Shown here: one piece after another, positions 1 to 11,354 of the stretch
How the letters are laid out: each line of letters starts with the position of its first letter
Numbering within the stretch: position 1 is the stretch's first letter
Origin: Megaustenia siamemsis
Taxonomy: Eukaryota; Mollusca; Gastropoda; Stylommatophora; Ariophantidae
Direction: 5' to 3'
Length of the DNA stretch: 64,000 nt
Assembly: GCA_032433765.1 (NCBI GenBank)
Contig: JAVIAB010000102.1
Coordinates: 7,304,007-7,368,006 of the forward strand
Notes under the pieces: model-generated
Told to the model about the DNA's origin: nothing
What the model saw: the letters and a program-made list of their open reading frames with translations, nothing else
Databases searched by the model: none
Made by a program: the position numbers and the translations under genes

Positions 1-285
1 TATTATTTTCGGTTCCTCCCTCTTTATCTATATTACTGCCCAGAGACATGTAAGATTGTACATCTAGTAGAGGTATTTCTCCTAATTTTATTTGGTTATT
101 TCCAATTGCATTTATTCTCATAATGTTGGTCTTATCTCTATTAATCTTCAGTCCTAGCTGTTGTGATCTTTCATCAAGTATGCTAATTATATCCTGCATC
201 TGTTGATGGCTGTGTGATAGGAGAGCTATGTCATCAGCAAAGTCTAAATCGTTAGGTTGCTTGGTCAGTGACCACTAGATTTCGT
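1..285 (-). pseudogene. LINE reverse transcriptase fragment (palm motif)
   Basis: Read on the minus strand, this encodes part of a non-LTR reverse transcriptase. The catalytic box reads LDFADDIALLSH (bases about 212-250), followed by the usual helix and thumb-side segment (QQMQDIISILDERSQ). The FADD form of the YxDD box is common in RTE-like LINEs. The fragment runs off the window start and ends in a poly-T run near 287-300, so it is a partial copy. There is no start codon and no intact ORF. What lies before base 1 is unknown. Confidence 0.85.
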
Positions 286-357
286 TTCTTTTTTTTTTTT
301 TAGAGTTATTTTCATAATCTCTTTCTACTGGCCATAGGTTGGATTATGAAAATCCTG

Positions 358-985
358 ATTATGATAAGTTAATAGTTTACTAACAATATTAGTGTCTTAT
401 GTTGGATGCTGTTCTGCTGAACAACTTCTCTTGTGGCTGAACCTGCCAATATTGGACAGACAGATCCACCCGCAGAACGAACAAGATGTATTCATGGTTC
501 CCGGCCTTGTCTCCCATCTCCTGCGTCTTTTGACTTCAAAATTTGATACCAGCACTGCCTCGAAAGTTCGGGAGCCGCGATAGCTCAGTGGTTAGTGAAC
601 TGGACTACAAAGGACAAGAGAAGAGGTAGGGTTCTATCTCAACCGACGGCTTCCGGGTTCACCCAGCCTTAAATGGGTACCGGATTTTTTTCCTTGAAAG
701 TAAAGCGGCACGGGCGTAATACCGACAACATTACCCCAAAAATCATGTGCTGAAGGTCTGTAAATTTATGGTCACTAACACCATATTCCCTATACGCCAC
801 TTGGCGTGACGGGGGCTCTTTACTGTTTACTGTACTGTCTCGAAAGTTGCTGTGCCTTTTTAAAATTTATTTTTCTCCATGTGCTACGAACTGCAGCCAG
901 ATCATCCCAGTTTCTTTCAATGATAAAGAATTCCCTCAAAGAAACCCTGCAAACATCCTTATATCTCAGCCCTCAGGGTTCATAT
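358..985 (-). mobile_element. nLTR-5 LINE 3' fragment, split by a SINE
   Basis: This matches two other copies in the window (50965-51390 and 61840-62230) that encode, on the minus strand, the C-terminal end of a non-LTR ORF2 with a CxxxC...HxxxC-like zinc finger. Here the reading frame is decayed. The copy is interrupted at 571-830 by a SINE-A, and an ungapped paralogue at 61840-62230 shows the empty site. Confidence 0.75.
571..830 (+). mobile_element. SINE-A, full-length tRNA-derived SINE
   Basis: The tRNA-like head carries an A box (TAGCTCAGTGGTTAGTG) and a B-box region (GGGTTCTATCTC, degenerate), then the SINE-A body and the conserved 3' end with the ACGCCACTTGGCGT hairpin. It is flanked by an imperfect duplication: CTGCCTCGAAAGTT on the left and CTGTCTCGAAAGTT on the right. 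This shows target-primed insertion into an nLTR-5 LINE copy. Confidence 0.9.
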
Positions 986-1094
986 CCATCCGTAGTCTTA
1001 GTAAAATGATCAGTTATATTAAACAATTTCCGAACCCAGTTTTGGGGATATATAAAAACAAACTAATATATAAATTGTATAATCAATGATGGAA

Positions 1095-1650
1095 AATGTA
1101 CAACTGAAATAAACAAAATAAGAGGTATGGCAAAAAGTAATTTTAATGCCATGAATAGTATACTAAGATCAAAACAAATAACACCAGGGCTAAAACTAAG
1201 AATAGCAAAATGTTACATCTTCTCAATATTCCTGTATGGTGCAGAAACATGGACATTAGACAAAAAAAAACAGAACAGAAAATTGAAGCCTTTGAAATGT
1301 GGATTTATAGAAGAATGGGTTGAATTGGATGGAAAGAAAAGAAAACAAACGATGAAGTCTTAAAACAACTAAAAATGAAAAGAGTACTACTAAACACAAT
1401 TAGAACAAGACAAATGAAATTTTGGGGGCATTTTAAAAGACACAACAGCCTACAGAAAGTAATCTTTAAAGGGAAAATACATGGTAATAGAGGCAGAGAC
1501 AGACCAAGACTAACATGGACGAGTAACATCAAAAGATGAACAAGTCAGCCTATGGCAATCTGCACGATTAAAGCAAGAGACAGAGTGGAATAGCGCTCCA
1601 TGGTAGCCAACCTTCGATGCGGGGACGGCACTCAATGATGATGAAAATAT
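1095..1650 (+). pseudogene. nLTR-3 LINE ORF2 C-terminal fragment and 3' end
   Basis: The decayed frame (1127-1363 is its longest open part) encodes the region after the reverse transcriptase, with the hallmark YGAETWTLDKK and a following EAFEMW-type stretch. This is typical of RTE-like ORF2 C-termini. Frameshifts and stops break it. The copy ends with the family's GCGGGGACGGCACTCA segment and a short TGATGATGA tail. A reverse-oriented relative lies at 9405-9960. Confidence 0.8.
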
Positions 1651-1900
1651 AAATTGAAATGTTACGTATTGTACTGTCCATTTTTATTTACGTTATGTAG
1701 ATCTACATCACGTATGTGACGGGCACCATATGTACCAACATCTGTCTGACATACTGGATGTTATAGTAAAGATTATATCAGAATTTATTCTAACAAGTAA
1801 GAAGCTTATATATGGTATCACTCAAAGGTTCTCAAAATTGTGTCCGCTTGTGACCCCTTCTTTCCCCTGAAAGTCTTTGGAGGCCACGAATATTCAGGAT
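1651..1900. other. AT-rich spacer, nothing recognised
   Basis: I see no coding frame, repeat unit or RNA gene here. The ORF antisense to 1818-2114 is a shadow of the downstream LINE. Confidence 0.5.
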
Positions 1901-1904
1901 AATC

Positions 1905-2505
1905 ATGAGCGTCTAGAACTATGACAATATCAAAGAAAGCGAACACACAAGATTGTAAAGTTAAATTAATTGGAAACATTCTGACACAAGTGCGTAGATT
2001 CCAATACCTGGGATCAATAATAACATCAGATGGCAGATGCACTGCAGAAATTAGAAGCAGAACAGGACAAACAAAGACAGAATTCCATCGAATTAAAAAC
2101 ATCCTATGTAACAAATTATTGTTAATTAATGTTAGAAAACGTGTCTTAAAGTGCTACATCGAACCTGTTCTACAATATGGAAGTGAGTCATGGATGATAA
2201 GTGAGACAACACAAAGAATATTATAGGCAGCTCAGATGTGGTTTATTAGAAGAATGTTACGAATTCCATGGACAACAAAGATTACAAATGGAGAATTGTG
2301 TAAAAAGCTTTGGAGAAACGAGAAATATTACAGAATAAATGGAAAGAAATGCAGAGGAAAACCAAGAGAAAAAAATATTGAACAGTTTATCTACATGTCA
2401 TAATACAAAATCATCGACTGAAATTATGTCATGTATGACGGGCAGATGAGATATGGAGACCGCCTGCGTCAACCGGCATGGCACCTGATGATGATGATGG
2501 TGAGC
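1905..2505 (+). pseudogene. RTE-like LINE ORF2 C-terminal fragment with TGA tail
   Basis: The open part (1921-2226) encodes the segment after the reverse transcriptase: FQYLGSIITSDGRC, then VRKRVLKCYIEPVLQYGSESW. This is a standard RTE-like ORF2 landmark. It continues in broken frames through WFIRRMLRIPWTTK (near 2240-2280) and ends in TGATGATGATGATGG near 2487-2500. The product would be part of an LTR-less retrotransposon endonuclease/reverse transcriptase polyprotein. It is a pseudogene. Confidence 0.85.
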
Positions 2506-2604
2506 TAGAACAAGCTGCTAGAACGATGTTAAGGGTCTACAGCAAACGAAATGAAGATAAATAAATGTTGTTATCTACATTAGGATGAAGCTATTTTAAT
2601 GTTT

Positions 2605-2738
2605 GTTATTTAATGAGAAGGGAACAACTGGAATATATTGTGGAGAAGAAGAAGATATAAAAAGTAACAGAGATAAATGATAAGAGACAGCTTAAGAGAA
2701 CGGCTTGGTAATTGGGCAGGAAATCAGGGTCAGAGTCT
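2605..2738 (+). mobile_element. nLTR-1 LINE fragment
   Basis: It matches the 3' part of nLTR-1 seen at 13980-14130 (a MRREQLEYIV-type frame, then DSLRERLG). It is cut off directly at the start of the 41-bp satellite. Confidence 0.7.
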
Positions 2739-2739
2739 C

Positions 2740-5700
2740 AATGGGATACCCACTAGGATAGTCCCGCTACAGAAACATCAGCTCAATCTGTCCACAATTA
2801 ATATCACACAAGGAGACATCAGCTCAATCTGTCCACAATTAATATCACACAAGGAAACATCAGCTCAATCTGTCCACAATTAATATCACACAAGGAAACA
2901 TCAGCTCAATCTGTCCACAATTAATATCACCCAAGGAGACATCAGCTCAATCTACCCACAACTAAAAACATCCACGTAGTCAGTTGCTCAATCTGCCCAC
3001 AACTAAAAACATCAAAGGAAGCAGTGGCTCAATGCGCCTAAAACTAAAAACATCCAAGGAGACATCAGTTCAATCTGGCCACAACTAAATACATCCGCGG
3101 AGGCAGTAGCTCAATCTTCCCACAATTAAAAACATCCGCGGAGGCAGTAGCTCAATCTTCCCACAATTAAAAACATCCGCGGAGGCAGTAGCTCAATGTG
3201 CCCACAACTAAAAACATCCGCGGAGGCAGTAGCTCAATGTGCCCACAACTAAAAACATTAAAGGAGACAGTAGCAAAATCTGACTAGAACTAAAAAACAT
3301 CCAAAGAGACATCAGTTCAATCTGGCCACAACTAAATACATCCGCGGAGGCAGTAGCTCAATCTGCCCACAACTAAATACATCCGCGGAGGCAGTAGCTC
3401 AATCTTCCCACAATTAAAAACATCCGCGGAGGAAGTTGCTCAATCTTCCCACAATTAAAAACATCCGCGGAGGCAGTAGCTCAATGTGCCCACAACTAAA
3501 AACATTGAAGGAGGCAGTAGCTCAATCTTCCCACAATTAAAACATCAGCGGAGGCAGTAGCTCAATCTTCCCACAATTAAAAACATCCGCTGAGGCAGTA
3601 ACTCAATCTTCACACAATTAAAAACCTTCGCGGAGGCAGTAGCTCAATGTGCCGACAACTAAAAACATTAAAGGAGGCAGTAGCTCAATGTGCCCACAAC
3701 TAAAAACATTAAAGGAGGCAGTAGCTCAATCTGCCCACAACTAAAAACATCCGCGGAGGCAGTAGCTCAACGTGCCCACAACTAAAAACATTAAAGGAGG
3801 CAGTAGCTCAATCTGCCCACAACTAAAAACATTGAAGGAGGCAGTAGCTCAATGTGCCCACAACTAAAAACATCCGCGGAGGCAGTAGATCAATGTGCCC
3901 ACAACTAAAAACATTAAAGGAGGCAGTAGCTTAATGTGCCCACAACTAAAAACATTAAAGGAGGCAGTAGCTCAATGTGCCCACAACTAAAAACATTAAA
4001 GGAGGCAGTAGCTTAATGCGCCCACAACTAAAAACATGCGCGGAGGCAGTAGCTCAATGTGCCCACAACTAAAAACATTAAAGGAGGCAGTAACTCAATG
4101 TGCCCACAACTAAAAACATTGAAGGAGGCAGTAGCTCAATGTGCCCACAACTAAAAACATCCGCGGAGGCAGTAGCTCAATGTGCCCACAACTAAAAACA
4201 TTGAAGGAGGCAGTAGCTAAATGTGCCCACAACTAAAAACATTGAAGGAGGCAGTAGCTCAATCTTCCCACAATTAAAACATCAGCGGAGGCAGTAGCTC
4301 AATCTTCCCACAATTAAAAACATCCGCTGATGCAGTAGCTCAATCCTCACACAATTAAAAACCTTCGCGGAGGCAGTAGCTCAATGTGCCCACAACTAAA
4401 AACATTAAAGGAGGCAGTAGCTCAATCTGCCCACAACTAAAAACATCCGCGGAGGCAGTAGCACAACGTGCCCACAACTAAAAACATCCGCGGAGGCAGT
4501 AGCTCAATGTGCCCACAACTAAAAACATTAAAGGAGGCAGTAGCTCAATGTGCCCACAACTAAAAACATTGAAGGAGGCAGTAGCTCAATGTGCCCACAA
4601 CTAAAAACATCCGCGGAGGCAGTAGCTCAATGTGCCCACAACTAAAAACATTAAAGGAGGCAGTAGCTCAATGTGCCCACAACTAAAAACATTGAAGGAG
4701 GCAGTAGCTCAATGTGCCCACAACTAAAAACATCCGCGGAGGCAGTAGCTCAATGTGCCCACAACTAAAAACATTGAAGGAGGCAGTAGCTCAATGTGCC
4801 CACAACTAAAAACATTGAAGGAGGCAGTAGCTCAATCTTCCCACAATTAAAACATCAGCGGAGGCAGTAGCTCAATCTTCCCACAATTAAAAACATCCGC
4901 TGAGGCAGTAGCTCAATCTTCACACAATTAAAAACCTTCGCGGAGGCAGTAGCTCAATGTGCCCACAACTAAAAACATTGAAGGAGGCAGTAGCTCAATC
5001 TTCCCACAATTAAAACATCAGCGGAGGCAGTAGCTCAATCTTCCCACAATTAAAAACATCCGCTGAGGCAGTAGCTCAATCTTCACACAATTAAAAACCT
5101 TCGCGGAGGCAGTAGCTCAATGTGCCCACAACTAAAAACATTAAAGGAGACAGTAGCTCAATGTGCCCACAACTAAAAACATTGAAGGAGGCAGTAGCTC
5201 AATGTGCCCACAACTAAAAACATTGAAGGAGGCAGTAGCTCAATGTGCCCACAACTAAAAACATTGAAGGAGGCAGTAGCTCAATGTGCCCACAACTAAA
5301 AACATTGAAGGAGACAGTAGCTCAATCTTCCCACAATTAAAAACATCCGCTGAGGCAGTAGCTCAATGTGCCCACAACTAAAAACATTGAAGGAGGCAGT
5401 AGCTCAATGTGCCCACAACTAAAAACATTGAAGGAGGCAGTAGCTCAATGTGCCTACAACTAAAAACATTAAAGGAGGCAGTAGCTCAATCTGCCCACAA
5501 CTAAAAACATTAAAGGAGGCAGTAGCTCAATCTGCCCACAACTAAAAACATCCGCGGAGACAGTAGCTCAACGTGCCCACAACTAAAAACATTAAAGGAG
5601 GCAGTAGCTCAATCTGCCCACAACTAAAAACATCCGCGGAGGCAGTAGCTCAACGTGCCCACAACTAAAAACATTAAAGGAGGCAGTAGCTCAATGTGCC

Positions 5701-7015
5701 CACAACTAAAAACATTGAAGGAGGCAGTAGCTCAATGTGCCCACAACTAAAAACATCCGCGGAGGCAGTAGCTCAATGTGCCCACAACTAAAAACATTAA
5801 AGGAGGCAGTAGCTCAATGTGCCCACAACTAAAAACATTAAAGGAGGCAGTAGCTCAATGTGCCCACAACTAAAAACATTAAAGGAGGCAGTAGCTCAAT
5901 GTGCCCACAACTAAAAACATCCGCGGAGGCAGTAGCTCAATGTGCCCACAACTAAAAACATTAAAGGAGACAGTAGCTCAATGTGCCCACAACTAAAAAC
6001 ATTGAAGGAGGCAGTAGCTCAATGTGCCCACAACTAAAAACATTGAAGGAGGCAGTAGCTCAATGTGCCCACAACTAAAAACATTGAAGGAGGCAGTAGC
6101 TCAATGTGCCCACAACTAAAAACATTGAAGGAGACAGTAGCTCAATCTTCCCACAATTAAAAACATCCGCTGAGGCAGTAGCTCAATGTGCCCACAACTA
6201 AAAACATTGAAGGAGGCAGTAGCTCAATGTGCCCACAACTAAAAACATTGAAGGAGGCAGTAGCTCAATGTGCCCACAACTAAAAACATTAAAGGAGGCA
6301 GTAGCTCAATCTGCCCACAACTAAAAACATTAAAGGAGGCAGTAGCTCAATCTGCCCACAACTAAAAACATCCGCGGAGACAGTAGCTCAACGTGCCCAC
6401 AACTAAAAACATTAAAGGAGGCAGTAGCTCAATGTGCCCACAACTAAAAACATTGAAGGAGGCAGTAGCTCAATGTGCCCACAACTATAAACATTAAAGG
6501 AGGCAGTAGCTCAATGTGCCCACAACTAAAAACATTAAAGGAGGCAGTAGCTCAATGTGCCCACAACTAAAAACATTAAAGGAGGCAGTAGCTCAATGTG
6601 CCCACAACTAAAAACATCCGCGGAGGCAGTAGCTCAATGTGCCCACAACTAAAAACATTAAAGGAGGCAGTAGCTCAATGTGCCCACAACTAAAAACATT
6701 GAAGGAGGCAGTAGCTCAATGTGCCCACAACTAAAAACATCTGCGGAGGCAGTAGCTCAATGTGCCCACAACTAAAAACATTGAAGGAGGCAGTAGCTCA
6801 ATGTGCCCACAACTAAAAACATTAAAGGAGGCAGTAGCTCAATGTGCCCACAACTAGAAACATCTGCGGAGGCAGTAGCTCAATGTGCCCACAACTAAAA
6901 ACATCCGCGGAGGCAGTAGCTCAATGTGCCCACAACTAAAAACATTGAAGGAGGCAGTAGCTCAATGTGCCCACAACTAAAAACATTGAAGGAGGCAGTA
7001 GCTCAATCTCCCTAC
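2740..7015. repeat. 41-bp satellite array, about 104 copies
   Basis: The unit is 41 bp, read as GGAGGCAGTAGCTCAATGTG followed by CCCACAACTAAAAACATTGAA. The leftmost copies (2770-2990) are diverged, and the array becomes homogeneous to the right. Variation concentrates at two places: GTGCCC / CTTCCC / CTGCCC, and CATTGAAGG / CATTAAAGG / CATCCGCGG / CATCAGCGG. Segments near 5147 and 5967 repeat in the same variant order at 820 bp (20 units), indicating a higher-order duplication. No frame is meaningful. Confidence 0.97.
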
Positions 7016-7164
7016 GATTGAAAGGTAATAACACTCCAAAATAACCCTGAAATCACAATCTGAGGTTTGACACAAAGCTGTCACCAAAAGTTTACAAAAA
7101 TCCAAAACAAACAAAATATTTTGGTAGAAGGTCAAAAGAGAAGTAATAAACTGTAAATGTATAT

Positions 7165-7255
7165 ATTTAATCATGTGCTGAAGGTCTGTAAAATTTGTGG
7201 TCACTAACACCATATTCCCTATACGCCACTTGGCGTGACGGGGGATCTTTACTTT
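7165..7255 (+). mobile_element. SINE-A 3' fragment
   Basis: Only the last third of SINE-A is present, from ATCATGTGCTGAAGGTCTG to the ACGCCACTTGGCGT hairpin and GGGGGATCTTTAC. It is 5'-truncated. Confidence 0.85.
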
Positions 7256-7334
7256 TTTTTTTTAATGATCGTCAACGCCTATGGGCATGGACTTAATGCT
7301 GATGTTGGCCATCGGCCGCTCATTTCAATATAAA

Positions 7335-7560
7335 AATACTGTCTGTAAGAGCGGTTGGCGGAATCGATAACTTGTCTGGCTCCAAACCAGGAAAAGGAAG
7401 GTTCGAATCACGGTAAGGTCAAAAGTTTTTTTGTTTTTTTTTTATATCGTGTGTAAGATAAAAGCTCTGACCAAAACAACTCGCGGTGACAGCACTGGAC
7501 AAGTGGCCTTTATTCTCCGGTTCGATAAGTCCCCTCCTCTCCAGAAATTAGAGAATGATG
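7335..7560 (+). mobile_element. SINE-B, second tRNA-derived SINE family
   Basis: The head resembles a tRNA (GAGCGGTTGGCGGAATCG as A-box region, GGTTCGAATCAC as B box). The body includes CTCTGACCAAAACAACTCGC and GATAAGTCCCCTCCTCTCC. A relative with the same layout is at 24646-24862 (TATAAGTCCCC body motif). The ORF at 7431-7619 is a chance frame through the body. Confidence 0.7.
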
Positions 7561-7628
7561 CAAAGATCATTCTTGTTTTATGTTTTGAAGTCGATGGACA
7601 TTATCTAACATGTAAGTGATCTTCCTAA

Positions 7629-7930
7629 GTGCTCGCACGGGCATCCCAAATATCTACACAGCTGCTCGGACAACATAGGTTACTGTGGCTTGGCCACGTA
7701 AACCGTGTGAGTGATGGCCGTGTGCCAAAAGATAGACTCTACAGACAGCTGGCGAATGGTAAAGGGACTTGGGAGCACCCAGGGCTTAGATTTGTTGACA
7801 TTTGTAGACGTGGCATTAGGTCTCTGAACATGGGCCTTGCGGCATGGGAAGAGATAGCTGCAAACCATAATCTTTGAATACACACTAGGGCTTCGGCTTA
7901 GAGAAGAAGAGGACAGATTCATGGAAAAGG
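7629..7930 (+). pseudogene. LINE ORF2 C-terminal fragment (LGHVNRVSDGRVPKD type)
   Basis: The frame 7629-7877 encodes an ORF2 tail with RLLWLGHVNRVSDGRVPKDR and then LRFVDICRRGIRSLN. This pattern is seen downstream of the reverse transcriptase in many animal non-LTR elements. A diverged reverse-oriented copy is at 58435-59160. The fragment ends before the trinucleotide array. Confidence 0.8.
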
Positions 7931-7997
7931 AGAATATACAGCGAAAGAAAAGAAAACAATAACATTTCTAGAGGTGATGAAAAATCCATAGTTAACT

Positions 7998-8289
7998 ATG
8001 GCTGACGGAGGCTACTATTACAACTACTACTGCTACTGCTACTGTTACTGTTACTGTCTCTACTACTGCTGTTACTACTACAGATACAACAACAACTACT
8101 ACTACTACTGCTGCAACAACTACTGCTACTACTGCTACAACTACTGCTACAACTACTACTACTGCTACAACTACTACTACTGCTACAACTACTGCTACAA
8201 CTATTGCTACAACTACTACTACTGCTACAACTACTGCTACTACTACTACTGCTACAACTACTACTACTGCTACTACTGCTACAACAACA

Positions 8290-8325
<36 letters not shown>

Positions 8326-8751
8326 GCTACTGCTACAACTACTACTGCTGCTACTGTTACTACTTCTGCTACTGCTACTACTACTACTGCTACAACTACT
8401 ACTACTACTACTACTACTACTGCTACAACTACTACTGCTGCTACTGTTACTACTTCTGCTACTGCTACTACTACTACTACTACTGCTACTACTACCACTA
8501 CAACAACTACTACTACTACTACTACTACTACTATCACTGCTGCTACTACTACGACTTTTACTACTACTACTACTACTCCTACAACTACTACTACTCCTAC
8601 AATTACTACTACTATTACTACTGCTACTACTACTACTGCTACGACTACTACTACTACTACTACTACTGCTACAACTACTACTGCTGCTACTGTTACTACT
8701 TCTGCTACTGCTACTACTACTACTACTACTGCTACTACTACCACTACAACA

Positions 8752-8782
<31 letters not shown>

Positions 8783-8915
8783 TCACTGCTGCTACTACTA
8801 CGACTTTTACTACTACTACTACTACTCCTACAATTACTACTACTACTACTACTACTACTCCTACAATTACTACTACTATTACTACTGCTACTACTACTGC
8901 TACTACTACGACTTT

Positions 8916-8955
<40 letters not shown>

Positions 8956-8997
8956 GCTACTACTACAACTTTTACTACTACTACTACTACTCCTACA

Positions 8998-9030
<33 letters not shown>

Positions 9031-9050
9031 GCTGCTACTACTACGACTTT

Positions 9051-9096
<46 letters not shown>

Positions 9097-9175
9097 GCTA
9101 CTACTACAACTTTTACTACTACTACTACTACTCCTACAACTACTACTACTATTACTACTGCTATTACTACTAAAT
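7998..9175. repeat. ACT-rich trinucleotide array, 1.18 kb
   Basis: This is a long imperfect array of ACT with GCT, ACA, GTT and TTT variants. Because the unit is 3 bp, several frames stay open on both strands and give poly-Tyr, poly-Leu or poly-Val ORFs of up to 405 codons, none of them credible. Longer modules recur, such as CTGCTGCTACTGTTACTACT at about 8345, 8430 and 8685. Confidence 0.97.
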
Positions 9176-9395
9176 GGTCTTCTTCTTCTTCTTCTCTTTC
9201 TTTTCTCATTTGTCTTTTAGCGTCGATAGGAGAAATAGTTATGCATTCTTTTGCTCTTCTATTGGTCTCCTCTGCTGTTATGTTTACTAGTGTTTCAAAT
9301 GTTCAATTAATCCGTTTTTTTTCGTAGTGACCTTTGAGACTCATATTCTCTTCTTATTAAAGGCTCGTTGTATTGTGTTTTATTCTTTCTGTCTT
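9176..9395 (-). mobile_element. nLTR-4 LINE 3' fragment
   Basis: It begins with the family 3' end read in reverse (CTTCTTC run, then TTTTAGCGTCGATAGGAG) and continues to GAAGGCTCGTTG-like sequence (AAAGGCTCGTTGTATTG). It matches 23735-24000 and 59165-59900. Confidence 0.75.
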
Positions 9396-9404
9396 ATCAT
9401 GTAT

Positions 9405-9960
9405 CATCATCAACATCATAATCATTGAGTGCCGTCTCCGCATCGAGGTTTGGCTACCATGGAGTGCCATTCCGCTCTGTCTCTTGTTTTGATGGCGCAG
9501 GTTGTCATAAGTTGACTTGTCCATGTTTTGATGCTACTCGTTCATGTTAGTCTTGGTCTGCCTCTGCCTCTTTTACTTTGTCTTTTCCCTTCAAATATTA
9601 CTTTTTGTAGGCTGCTGTGTCTTTTAACATGGCCCAAAAAATCTCATTTGTCTTGTTCTAATTGTGTTTAGTACTTCTCTTTTCATTTTTAGTTGTTTTA
9701 AGACTTTATAATTTGTTATTTTTTCCTTCCATCCAATTCTACCTATTCTTCTATAAATCCACATTTCAAAGGCTTCAATTTTCTCTTCTGTTTTCTTGTT
9801 TGGTGTAGTTGTTTCCGCACCATACAGGAATGTTGAGAATATATAACATTTTGTTATTCTTAGTTTTAGCCTTTGAGTTATTCGTATTAATGTTCGTATT
9901 TTTTTCATGGCATTAAAATTACTTTTGCCATTCCATTTCCCGTGTTTATTTTAGTTTTAC
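9405..9960 (-). pseudogene. nLTR-3 LINE 3' end and ORF2 C-terminus
   Basis: On the minus strand, 9908-9624 encodes LKLRITKCYIFSTFLYGAET and then EAFEMWIYRRIGRIGWKEK. The copy ends in a TCATCATC-type tail (9402-9425 as written on the plus strand) next to GAGTGCCGTCTCCGCATC. It is the reverse-oriented twin of 1095-1650. Confidence 0.85.
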
Positions 9961-10004
9961 ATTTTCTATCACTGGTTATAGTATGCCCAGTATAAATAGT
10001 ATCA

Positions 10005-10400
10005 TCATCATCATGTGCCGTACCGTTTAGCGTATGCGATCATGTACACAATCTTCTATCCACAGTGCATCGTATCAATTCTGTTGTTGACTGTTTTCCA
10101 TGCCATGACACCAAGCTATCCAGTATTTATATATAGTATAGAAAAACCATTTCATATAATTTTTCTGAATGTTTTTTGTGCTGGAAATTTCTCCTAACTT
10201 TTTTCTCAGTTCTTCATTCCTGATCTGATCTCTCAGGCTGTTTCCTGTCATTCGTCTGACACATTTCATCTCAGTGGTGGTTATTTTTCTTGAGTCTATG
10301 GTCCTTGATTGGCATTGGTAGCACAACGTTGGGATGAAGATTATATTGTAGAGTGCTTGTTTTGTCTTTAGAATTATTTTTGTTGGACGGCTGTGGTGAT
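10005..10400 (-). pseudogene. Composite of nLTR-2 3' end and nLTR-4 ORF2 fragment
   Basis: Bases 10005-10130 match the nLTR-2 3' end (ATCATCATCATGTGCCGTACC, TCATGCC motif). From about 10180 the sequence switches to nLTR-4, whose minus-strand frame 10326-10075 contains TTTEMKCVRRMTGNSLRDQI. The switch suggests one element inserted into, or recombined with, another. Neither is intact. Confidence 0.7.
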
Positions 10401-10404
10401 CATC

Positions 10405-10948
10405 ATCATCAAGTACAGGGCCTGCTGGCGTAGGTGATCATGTCTCTCCACAATTTTCGATCACGACAGTTATTTATCATTTATGTTGTTGACCTTCTGC
10501 CAAGCCATTCTCTTAAGTTGTCTGGTATTTTTTCTCTTTAAAAAAAAAAGTAAAGTACCCCCGTCACGCCAAGTGGCGTATAGGGAATATGGTGTTAGTG
10601 ACCATAAATTTTACAGACCTTCGGCACATGATTTTTGGGGTAATGTGGTCGGTATTACGCCCGTGCCGCTTTACTTTCAAGGAAAAAAAATCCGGTACCC
10701 ATTTAAGCCTGGGTGAACCCGGAAGCCGTCGGGTGAGATCGAACCCTACCCTTTGTCCTTTGTAGTCCAGTTCACTAACCACTGAGCTATCGCGGCTCCA
10801 TTTTTTTTTCTCTTTGCTTCCCTCTATCTCTTCGTCCCCCAATTTTCCCAATTGTCACAATATATTCCAGCTGTTCTCCTCTCATTACATGGTCAAAAAA
10901 TGATGAATATTTCTTCCTAATATTAGAAATTAGCTCTCTTTTTGCTTT

Positions 10949-10958
<10 letters not shown>
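10405..10958 (-). mobile_element. nLTR-1 LINE 3' region, split by SINE-A
   Basis: The family 3' end (ATCATCATCAAGTACAGGGCC) starts the copy. It runs to 10540, is interrupted by SINE-A, and resumes at 10800 (CTCTTTGCTTCCCTCTATC) up to GCTTTGGTCTCT near 10953. The next nLTR-1 bases appear only at 11868, so a second insertion of about 0.9 kb also splits this copy. Confidence 0.8.
10541..10799 (-). mobile_element. SINE-A, full length
   Basis: It is complete from the GAGCCGCGATAGCTCAGTGG head (right end) to the ACGCCACTTGGCGT hairpin and T/A-rich 3' end (left end). TTTTTTCTCTTT lies on both sides as the target duplication within an nLTR-1 LINE. Confidence 0.93.

Positions 10959-11018
<60 letters not shown>
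10950..11018. repeat. (CT)n microsatellite
   Basis: About 68 bp of CT with one CTTT interruption. It directly abuts the 3' end of the nLTR-6 fragment, a junction repeated at 20175 and 22541. It therefore looks like that LINE's (GA)n tail. Confidence 0.9.
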
Positions 11019-11021
<3 letters not shown>

Positions 11022-11345
11022 GATGAAGACTCAATCAGAGTAGGATTCCAGACTCTCACATTAAGACAGCTGTCTGTTTAAGTGAATTGATCGACCCCAC
11101 AGACAGAACATCATATTTAGAGTTTGTTAGATCCACTCTGATTGAACACCCGTTAAAACGTTGCACTGTGTTCTGCGCCAGTGGCCCAGTGCATCCAATT
11201 TCAGCCAGCATTTTATTCAGGTTTGCTTTCCTTAGCCTTTGATTATCCCCAATATTCCTGCAAGGCAACAGATGATCTTTTCTGTAGGGGGAGTCTGCCG
11301 TTAGATGGTCGACCCTCCCAGGTTTACGAGCACCATCTGCCCGAG
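11019..11345 (-). mobile_element. nLTR-6 (I-type) LINE 3' fragment
   Basis: It shares GATGAAGACTCAATCAGAGT and GACAGCTGTCTGTTTAAGTG with 20085-20180 and 22583-22660, in the same order relative to a (CT)n tract. No open frame survives. Beyond about 11070 it diverges from those copies. Confidence 0.65.
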
Positions 11346-11354
11346 TCACTAGAG

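Noticed and set aside
571..645. tRNA gene (A and B boxes, partial acceptor pairing)
   Set aside because: The same head is fused to the same body in about a dozen copies with target duplications, so it is a SINE.
2740..7015. CRISPR-like array of regular direct repeats
   Set aside because: Units are contiguous without unique spacers, there are no cas genes, and the context is eukaryotic.
7338..7424. tRNA-Leu-like gene
   Set aside because: Poor stems, and a relative at 24646 shares the non-tRNA body; treated as SINE-B.
7992..9220. Long ORFs of 338-405 codons (poly-Val, poly-Leu, poly-Tyr)
   Set aside because: They are frames of the ACT trinucleotide array with no other content.
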